A stretch of 64,000 bases of DNA, taken from assembly GCF_000708715.2 (NCBI RefSeq), contig NZ_JENB01000025.1, forward strand, positions 1 through 64,000, read 5' to 3'. A program made the translations under genes and the position numbers. Source of the DNA: Pseudomonas putida W15Oct28. GTDB lineage: Bacteria; Pseudomonadota; Gammaproteobacteria; Pseudomonadales; Pseudomonadaceae. The notes under the pieces were generated by a model that was not told the DNA's origin, ran no database searches, and saw nothing but the letters and a program-made list of their open reading frames with translations. Of this stretch, positions 1-10,100 are shown one piece after another (the stretch's first letter is position 1; each line of letters starts with the position of its first letter).

Positions 1-1116
1 GCACCTTCACGGCCGTTGAGCACATCGTTGCCAGCACCGCCGATGATGATGTTGTCCAGCGTGTTACCCACACCGGTGAAGTTGCCGACGCCGTTATAAG
101 TCAGGTTTTCGACGTTGGAGGTCAGGATGTAGCCGGCCAGCGTGGTACGCACAGTATCCGTACCGGCCCCCGCAGACTCACTCACCAGATCCCCAGCGTT
201 ATCCACCAGGTAGGTATCGTTGCCGAGACCACCCGCCAGGCGGTCGGCACCTTCACGGCCATTGAGCACATCGTTGCCAGCGCCGCCGATGATGATGTTG
301 TCCAGCGTGTTACCCACGCCGGTGAAGTTGCCCACCCCGTTATAAGTCAGGTTTTCGACGTTGGAGGTCAGGATGTAGCCGGCCAGCGTGGTACGCACAG
401 TATCCGTACCGGCCCCCGCAGACTCACTCACCAGATCCCCAGCGTTATCCACCAGGTAGGTATCGTTGCCGAGACCACCCGCCAGGCGGTCGGCACCTTC
501 ACGGCCATTGAGCACATCGTTGCCAGCGCCGCCGATGATGATGTTGTCCAGCGTGTTACCCACGCCGGTGAAGTTGCCCACCCCGTTATAAGTCAGGTTT
601 TCGACGTTGGAGGTCAGGATGTAGCCGGACAGCGTGGTACGCACGGTATCCGTACCGGCCCCCGCAGACTCACTCACCAGATCCCCAGCGTTATCCACCA
701 TGTAGGTATCGTTGCCGAGACCACCCACCAGGCGGTCTGCACCTTCACGGCCGTTGAGCACATCGTTGCCAGCACCGCCGATGATGATGTTGTCCAGCGT
801 GTTACCCACACCGGTGAAGTTGCCGACGCCGTTATACAGCGTGGTACGCACGGTATCCGTACCGGCCCCCGCAGACTCACTCACCAGATCCCCAGCGTTA
901 TCCACCATGTAGGTATCGTTGCCGAGACCACCCACCAGGCGGTCGGCACCTTCACGGCCGTTGAGCACATCGTTGCCAGTGCCACCGATGATGATGTTGT
1001 CCAGCGTGTTACCCACACCGGTGAAGTTGCCGACGCCGTTATAGGTCAGGTTTTCGACGTTGGAGGTCAGGATGTAGCCGGAATTTTCGACGTTGGAGGT
1101 CAGGATGTAGCCGGCC
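1..1116 (-). repeat. 246-bp tandem repeats inside the RTX gene
   Basis: The same anchor sequence recurs at 1, 247, 493, 739 and 946, giving periods of 246, 246, 246 and 207 bp. Each full unit encodes 82 residues with GGAGNDVLNG, GGLGNDTY, VDNAGD, GTDTVRTTL and GYILTSNVENLTYNG. Copies differ at only a few bases. The 207-bp unit lacks 39 bp (13 codons), and a 33-bp segment is duplicated at 1051-1083 and 1084-1116. All length changes are multiples of three, so the frame stays open. The array continues past the left edge. Confidence 0.95.
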
Positions 1117-4100
1117 AGGCTGGTCTGCACCAGATCAACACCGCCGTTAAGGGCTTCGCTCACCGTATCGCCGACGTTGTCGACCACAAAAGTGTCGTTG
1201 CCAGCACCGCCGGTCATGGCATCCGCGCCAAGCCCGCCGTTGAGGATGTCGTTACCAAGCCCGCCGTCGAGAACGTCGTTACCAAGGCCGCCAAACAGCT
1301 GGTCGGCACCGTCCAGGCCCGAGATCACGTCATTGCCTGCGCTCCCGATCAGGATATCGGCACCGTTGGTGCCGACCAACGTCAACCCTGGTACTGCAGC
1401 AGTCGCCGCCGAGGTGAGTGTCTCCACGGTGCCGAAGGCATCGGTGTAGCGCACGATCACCTGCAACTGCTGGGCTCCCTGGTTGAGGCCTGGGGTGAAG
1501 GTGGCCGCAGTGGCGCCAACGATGTCGGTGAAGACGCCACCCGTACCTTGCTGCCACTGGAAGCTGAACGCACCCAGCCCGTCAATGTCGGCAATACTGC
1601 CGGTCAGTGCCGTCAGCGTCTGCCCGATGTCTGGCGTGGTGTCGCTGATGAGCAGCGCACCGGTCGGTGCATCGTTGACGTTGGCCACCGGGTCGAGGAT
1701 GTCGGAGGCGATGCTTTCCTGCACGCCAAAGTCATCCACGTAGCTCACCACCACCCGCATGTTCTGCCCTACTTGCGCCTGGGTCAGGACAAAGGTGCTG
1801 CTGATGGCGCCAACAATGTTGACCCAGCCCACACCCCGGTTGGACTGCCACTGGAAGGTGAACTGCGGGTTGCTCAGGCCGTCGGCATCGACGATGGTTG
1901 CCGGGTTGGCGGTGAGCGTCTGGTTCTGCACCAGCAGCCCGGTCACGGTCGGCCCGGCACTCGGCGCGCTGTTCGCCGACGAATCGACGATTTCCAGCGT
2001 GCCCTTGGCGTCCTGATACACCGCCCGTACGCGGATACTCAGGCCAGCCACATCGTCCGTGACCCGGTAGGTGGCGCCCGTCGCCCGCTGGGCCTCGCCT
2101 GCAGCGACAAAGGTGATGTCTTCATAGACACCCGAACCCGGCAGGGTCTCGACTTGCCAGTAATAGGCCACAGGGCCGTTGACCGCACCGGTCGTGTTGG
2201 TCGCGCTGACGTTGTCCGCATCATGTACTGCCAGCGGGGTAACACGCAGCAGCTGGCCGCTGACCGGTGTGTCGTCACGCAGCCCGGTGGCAGCGTCTAG
2301 GATCGCCAGGTGCCCCGTAGGGCCAGCGTTGACGGCAGTACCCACGCCGGAGGCCTGGGAGCGGTCAGAGAACTGCAACCGCTCGATACCGGTCAGGCGG
2401 TCGACACCATCACGCCCGGCCACCAGGTCGGTGACGATCACCGCATTGCCATCGACCACCACGCTGTAGTCGGTGGCTACCCCCGAGAACACTGCCGTGT
2501 CGTAGTTGTCGGTACCGTTGAGGATCTCCCGCACAATCACCAGCTGGCCTGGGTTGTAGGTGCCGTTGAGCATCAGCGGCACCATCGGCTCCATGCTGTC
2601 GTAGCTGGCGATTTCCGGGCCAGTGCCATCGAGGTTGGCGCGCACGCTGATGCGCACGTTCAGCCACTTGTCACCGTCGAGGATGTCGTCACCGCCACGG
2701 CCTTCGATCAGGTCGCTGCCGCTGCCGCCGAGGATGATGTTGCCGCCATCGTAGAACGTTGCCCCGGCAGCCAGCAGGCTGGACAGGCCGTTGATCAGGT
2801 TGATGTTGGTCAGCACGCTGCCGGTAGCGCCAGCGGTGGGTAGCGAAGTGGCATCTTCGTTGTCACCACGCAGGAAGTCGCCATGGGCCGAGCCCGACAG
2901 GCCTTCCATGATGTCGAAGCGCACCAGCGCCGAAGCGCCAGAGCCCGGAACTGGCGGCACATCGAAGAAGCGGTCGGTGTAGTCGACGGTCACGCCCTGG
3001 GCCAGGCCCTTGAAGGTTGCCCAGTCGTAGCCCGAACCGCCGATGTAGCGGTCGCCAAAGCCCAGGCTGCCGACCATGATGTCGTCGCCGCCTTCACCGT
3101 TGAACTTGTCGTTCTCGTTGCCGCCGATGTACACGTCGTGGCCGATGATGGGGTCGTTGCCGAGCGGGTCGAAGTTGTCGCCAGGCGCACCGTCCGAGGT
3201 GCCCTTCTCGATCCAGTCGTCACCTTCGTTACCCATGTCCTGCTCGTTGGCCTTGCTGCCCAGGATAAAGTCGTTGCCCTGGCCGCCAATGGCTTCAGAG
3301 GCATCTTCACCGGTGACGATGAAGTCGTTGCCGAAACCGCCGATGATCAGGTTGACGCCATTGCCGCCGTGCAGCACGTCGTTGCCGTCGCCGCCCTGGA
3401 TGTTGTCGTCACCGCCCATGTCGCTGATGATGTCGTCGCCGGCACCACCGCGCAGCTGGTCGTTGCCGTCACCACCCTCGATACGGTCATTGCCACCATC
3501 GCCCCAGACCGTGTCGTCACCTTCGCTGGACACCAGGATGTCGTCACCGTTGGTGCCGCCCAGCACGATGTGCTCGGCGCCGGCATAGCGGATGTAGTTG
3601 GTATCCGGGCCAGCCGTCAGCGGGCTGTCGCGGAACACCACCTGCTCGCCGTTTTCACCCAGAGGGTCGACGTTGCCCAGGCCTTCGTTGAATTGCTTGC
3701 TCTGGTCGACTTCCAGGTAGAAGCCAGGGTCGGAGAACACCAGGCCCGGCAGGTGGGTGGCCGAGCTGTTGGCCATGATCAGCTTGGCGAACGAGTTGCT
3801 TTCCAGCTCGGCGTTCATCGACAGGCCGGAGGTGCGCTCCAGGTAGTAGAAGCGGTCGCCGTCCTGCAGTTTCTCCATCTGGTTTTCAAACACGAAGTTG
3901 AAGGTGCTGCCGAGCATGCCGCCGAACGGGGTTTTCTCTTCGGCCAGGCCGCCGATCCACAGGTCGATGGCATCGACACCGGTGATGGTTACCGCCTTCA
4001 GGTCATCGGCGGTGCCCAGCACACCATCCTTGCCGGGCAGGGTCACATTCGCCCAGGTACCGCTGCTGTTGAGGAAGTCCAGGCGGTCGGCCGGCGCGCC

Positions 4101-7100
4101 ATCGCCGCCGAACACCAGGGCCATGGCCGCGGCGCGTTTTTCCAGCAGTGTGGTGGCCGCGGTGATGGAGCTGTGGGTGCCATAAGCCGCAATGAAGTTG
4201 ATCAGCGACTCGGGGTGCTTCAGGTGTTGCACCAGGTCGACCCAGCTGGTGTACGGCTTGAGCTGGGTATCACCGGTTTGCCCGTAGATGTCGCGGCGCA
4301 GGGCGTTCAGCGAAGGGATGCCAACGTCGCGGCCACGGGCGATGTTGATCGCCGGCAGGTCCAGTGGCAGGCCAAGCAGGTTGTTGCGCAGCGCCTCGGT
4401 GACGAACTCGTCGATTTCGTTGCCACCCTGGCGGGTGACCCCGCGTACGATGGCGCTGGTGGCATCCTCGGGGGTAACGCCACTGGCGGCATAGGCCAAC
4501 GGGTTGAGGAACGCCGCGATCAGGCCCAGTTGCTGGTCAGGGTTGGCGCTGGCCGGGTCCTTGATGACGTTGAAGTCGATGTCGTAGCGATCGACAGTCT
4601 CGGTCAGCATCGAGTGGCCGAAGCGGTACACCGTGTGGGCGAACTCGGCCACGATCGACGCATCGAGGTCGACGTCGTACACCTGGGTCGGGGCAAAGAA
4701 CAGGTCGACCCGTGGTTGCACGGTACGGGCGAACTCCTCGAACACCAGGTGCTGGTACTGCATCTCGGTACCGAACTTGGCCGCCTGGAACAACCGCTCG
4801 CCGTTCCATACCAATGCGCCGATCTCGGCCGGGGTAACCGGCAATGCGGTTACCGGGTTGAGCAGCCATTCGTTGAGGAAGGCCAGGTCGTGCGAGTCGA
4901 GCACGGTGTCCATGGTCTGCGCCACCAGCCGGTTGTGCTCGGAGTGGAAGATCGCATGCACGGCTGTCAGGCCGATGTTCTCGTTGACCCGACCGTCGCC
5001 GGCGACGTAATGCGCGTCCAGCAGTTCGTTGTCGTAGGCCAGGTTGGCACCGGTCTGTGGGTTGACCGGCACCGCGTTGCCGGCAACGTTGTCGGCATCC
5101 GGCGCCAGCACCCCAGCGCTGAACACGGGTGCCGCGTTATGGGCAATGTCGGCGAGGAACTGGTGCCCCGTGCGCACGGCGTTGGTCAGGTCGAGCGGTG
5201 CCAGCGGGTTGCCTTCGACCTGTTGGTCATCGGCAGTGCCGGCAATGCCGTCGAGGCCCTTCATCACCACCATCGGGTAGCCGTTCGGCCCCTTGATGAA
5301 GTTGCCGTAAGCATCGGTGGCCAGCAGCGGCACGTTGTCGACGTCGGCATCGGTCAGGTTGATGCCGAGCACGTCGCGGGCCTGGGCCTTGAGCACTTTC
5401 CAGGTCGCCATGCCGCCGATTTCGCTGTCGTCGCCAGTGCCGAACTTGCCATCGGCGCCCAGGTCACGGTTGGTGATCAACCGGCCAGTGGCCACGGGGC
5501 CGTCGTCGGTCAACATGTAGGCACGCAGGAACACCTGGTGCGAGGGGTGCGAGCTGTAGGTCTGGTTCTGGTCCACGAACGGCGTGGTGGTGTTGGTGTG
5601 TTCGTGGATGTCGTCGGCGTTGCCGAGGATGCCGTCCGGCCCTGGCAGGTTGGTGGCACGGGTCACCACCATGAAGTTGGTGAAGCCACCCTCCACGTAC
5701 AACGGGTCATCGGGTTGCAGCGGGATGTAGATGGTACCCGAGCCACCCTTGGTGACCAGGTCCAGGCCATGGTCGAAGAACTGCCCGAAGAAGGTCATCC
5801 AGGCGTTGAACGGCGCGGACAGGCCGGCATCGGCAGCGGTGTTTTCGAACAGGTACACGTCGTGGTCGTCGGTGGTACCGAACTGGCCGTCCATGCCCGG
5901 GCTGGCGACGATGCGCACGCCGTCCTTGAGCACGTCGTCGTTGCCAGGTGTGCCGAAGTTGAGCACACCGTCGGCACCTGGGTCATATGCGGTGGCATAG
6001 GCTGCCGGGTTGTTGGAGGTCTGGTCGACGATCAGGTTGCTGATGGTGCGCGGCTGCGAGTCGAACACCGGGCCGCTGGTCTGCTGGTACGACGAGCCAG
6101 GGATGGCCGGCGAGCCAGGGCCGAAGAAGCCGGCCGGGGCACCTTGTGCGGGGTTGAACACCGGGTCGGTCAGGCGCGGGAACACGTTGTCGGCAGCACC
6201 GAACTGGGTGTTGTTGATGCCGTTGAGGTTCATCAGGTTGTTGTTCGAGCCGTCCACCGCCCGCAGGCCCAAAGGCGCGCGGATGTTGGGGATCAGCGAC
6301 AGGATGTCCTGCCCGGCGGCATCGGCCTCGGCGATCTTGATCTGGTCGAGGATGAAGTTGAGGTCGGAGCGCACCATGTGCAGCCCCTCGCCCCCTGCCG
6401 TGGCATCCACCACCGGGGTGGCTGGCGTCGGCACCACGGGGGCACCCGCCGCCACCACCGCGGTTGGCGCGGAGTAGAGTATTTCGGTGGTGCCATGGGC
6501 GTCCTGGTAGATGGCCTTGACCCGCAGGCTCAGCCCGGCCAGGTCTGGCGACACCTTGAACGAGGTGCCGTCGGCGCTCTGGAACGCCAGGTCACCGGCC
6601 GGCAGCAGGATGATGTCCTCGAACACACCGCTGCCCGGGTCGGACTCGAACTGCCAGTAGTACGACACTGCACGGTCAGCCAGCGTGCCTGCCGGGTTGC
6701 CCGCGCTGATATTGTCGGCGTCGAGCACCCCGGCCACGCTCACCGTCAGCATATCGCCCACAGTGATCGCACCGCCGTTGCCATCGGTCACGGTCGGGCT
6801 GCCAGTGGGCTGCGCGTTCACGCCTGTCACCAGCACGCGCTGGCTGTCGGAGAACTGCAGGCGTTCGATATGCAACAGCGTATCGACGCCATCGCGGCCG
6901 TCCACGGTATCGGTCACCGTCCACACGTCATCCGCAACATCGGCCGTGCCTTTGGTGTTCTGGGTTATCACGTACTCGCTCTGCAATCCCGAATACACGG
7001 CAGTGTCAAAGGCCGCGCCGCCCGTGGAGGTGCCGGGCAGGATTTCCCGCACGGCTTTCAGCTGGCCTGGGTTGTAGGTACGGTCGAGCATGAACGGGAT

Positions 7101-10100
7101 CATGTCGACCATGCTGTCGAAGCTGGCGATCTCGGGCCCGGTGTGGTTGACATCGCCCGGGGCGTACACGGCGATGCGCACGTTCAGCCACTTGTCGCCG
7201 TCGATCAGGTCATCGCCGCCACGGCCTTCGATCAGGTCGCTGCCATTGCCACCGAGCATGATATTGCCGGTGGCAAAACCCGTGGTCGGCAACCCGGCAT
7301 CCGCCAGGAACTGCTGCAGCCCACGGATCAGCGCCACGTTGGTCAATGCACTGCCGGTGGTGCCGCCATGGTTGAGGATGGTCACGGCATCGACGTCATC
7401 GCCCTTGAGCACATCGGCGTAGTTTGAACCGGACACCCCTTCGACCTCGGCAAAGCGGTCGAGGATACTGGCCGGCGAGGCGCCAACCGGGTTGAACACG
7501 CCGGCGTTCTGGTTCGGTGCGTTGCCATGGGGCTGGGCCAGCGCTGCCAGGCTCAGGTCAACGGTGACGCCGACCTTGTCGTTCTTGTTGGTGATCCAGT
7601 CGAAACCGGACATGCCGTCCATCTTGTCCTGGGCATCGCTGCCGACAAAGATGTCGTCGCCGCCCTCGCCGATCATTTCGTCAAAACCAGCACCACCGAC
7701 GAAGATGTCGTTGCCGATCACGTCGTCACCCAGCAGCGGCGCAAAATTGTCGCCAGGCGCACCGTCCTGAGTACCCTTCTCGATCCAGTCATCGCCCTCG
7801 TTGCCGGTAGGCGGCAGGTTGGTCTTGGCGCCGAGGATGAAGTCATCGCCCTGGCCACCGAAGGTGGTGGAAATGTCCTCGGTGGTGATGATGAAGTCCT
7901 GGCCGTCGCCCCCCAGGATCAGGTTGCCGGCCGCCAGCATGCTGCCGGCGACGATCACGTCATTACCGGCGTTACCTTCCAGGCGGTTGTCGCCGAACGA
8001 GTCGGTGATGATGTCGTCGCCTGCACCACCCAGCACCGCGTCGTTGCCGGCGCCGCCTTCGAGCACGTCATCGCCGGCATCGCCGTAAAGGGTATCGTCG
8101 CCATCGCCCGAGATGATGATGTCGTTGCCGGCAGTGCCGCCCAACACCACATGGTCCTCACCGGTGTAGTGCAGGTAGTTGGCGTCTGGGCCCACGGTAT
8201 CGGGGTTGTTGCGAATCACCAGCGGTACCATTTCAACGCCGCGTATTTCGAGGCCGCCGGTTGGGTCGGCCTTGCCGTCGGCACCCAGCCCGGTGAACTG
8301 GTTGGCCTGGTTCACTTCCAGAGTGAAGGTGGGCGTAAGGAACACGGTGTTGGACAGGTGGGTGACGTCGGAGTTGGCCATGATCAGCTTGGCAAAGGAG
8401 TTGTTCTCCAGTTCCGTACCAAAGTTCATGCCCGCCGTGCGCGACAGGTAGTAGAAGCGGTCGCCGTCCTGCAGCGCTTCCAGCTGGGTCTCGAAGACGA
8501 AGTTGAAGCTGGAGCCGAGCATGCCGCCGAAGGGCATTTTCTTCTCGGCCAGGCCGCCGACCCAGAAGTCGATGGCATCCACCCCGGTCACGGTCACGCC
8601 GGTAATGTCGTCGGCCGTGCCGGCAATGCCGTCTTTGCCGGCCAGCGTCACGTTGGCATAGGCGCCGGTGCCATTGAGGAAGTCCAGGCGGTCGAGCGGT
8701 GAGCCGCTGCCGCCAAGCACCAGTGCCACTGCGGCGGCGCGTTTGTCCGCTTCGGTAGTGGCCCCGGTAATGGTGGAGTGAGTGCCGTAGGCGGCGATGA
8801 AGTTGATCAGCGATGCCGGGTGCTTGAGGTGGTCGGCAAAGTCGGCCCAGCTGATGTAGGGCTTGAGCTGGCTGTCGCCCGTTGCGGCGTAGAACTCGCG
8901 GCGCGCCTCGTTCAGGCTGGGGATACCGGTATCACGACCCCGGGCGATGTTCAGCGCGGGCAGGTCCAGCGGCAGGCCGAGCAGGTTGTTGCGCAGGGCT
9001 TCGGTGACGAACTCGTCGATTTCGTTGCCCACCTGGCGGGTAACGCCGCGGATGATCGCGCCGGCCGCTTCGTCGGCGGTGGCACCGCTGCCCGCGAACG
9101 CCAGCGGGTTGAGGAAGGCGGCAATCAGGCCCAGTTGCTGGTCAGGGTTGTCGGGGTCGGCCGACACCGGGTTGAACGCCGGGTCGAAGCGGTCGACGGT
9201 TTCGGTCAGCATCGAGTGGCCGAAGCGGTACACCACATGGGCAAACTCGGCGAGGATGGCCGGGTTGATCGAGGTGTCGTAGCCGTTGGGGGCCAGGAAC
9301 TCGTCGATCTGTGGCTGGATGGTGCGGGCGAACTCTTCGAACACCAGGTGCTGGTACTGCATTTCGGTGCCGAACTTGGCCGCCTGGAACAGCCGCTCGC
9401 CGTCCCACACCAGCGCGGCGATGCCGGCAGGCGTGGTAGGGATGGCGGTGACGTCGTCGATGAGCCATTCGTTGAGGAACGCCAGGTCGCCTGCGGCCAG
9501 CAGGGTGTCCTTGGTTTGCTGCACCAGGCGGTTGTGCTCGGAGTGGAACACATGGTGCACGGCGGTCAGGCCGATGTTTTCGTTTACCCGGCCGTCACCA
9601 GCGATGTAGTGGGCGTCGAGCAACTCGTTGTCGTAGGTCAGGTTGTTGCCACCCGGGCCCACAGGCTGAGCGTTGCCAACGGCAATGTCGGTGTCGGCCT
9701 GCAACACGCCGCCAACCACCACCGGCGCGGCGTTATGGGCGATGTCGTCCAAAAAGCCATGCCCGGTGCCCACGGCATTGGCCAGGCTGATGGGTGCTGC
9801 GCGGTTGCCTTCGACCAGCGTAGTGCCGTCGTCGGCGGTGCCGGCAATGCCGTCGGCGCCGTTGTTCACGCGCATGACCACCTGCGGCATGCCGTTGGGC
9901 CCACGCAGGAAGTTGCCGTAGGCATCGGTGGCCAGCAGCGGCACGCTGTGCACGTCGGCGTCGGTCAGGTTGATACCCAGCAGGTCACGGGCCTGGGCCT
10001 TGACCACCGCCCAGGTGGCCATGCCGCCGTTTTCGCTGTTGCCATCGTCGGCGGTGCCGAACGTGCCGTCCGCGCCAAGATCGCGGTTGGTGATCAGCCG

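Noticed and set aside
1..1116. CRISPR-like regular repeats
   Set aside because: The 246-bp period is coding, in frame and without unique spacers.
2883..7427. A 1514-codon open frame on the plus strand
   Set aside because: It is a shadow of the RTX peroxidase gene: low-complexity Val/Ala/His-rich product, no ribosome site, and its segments mirror the duplicated modules on the other strand.
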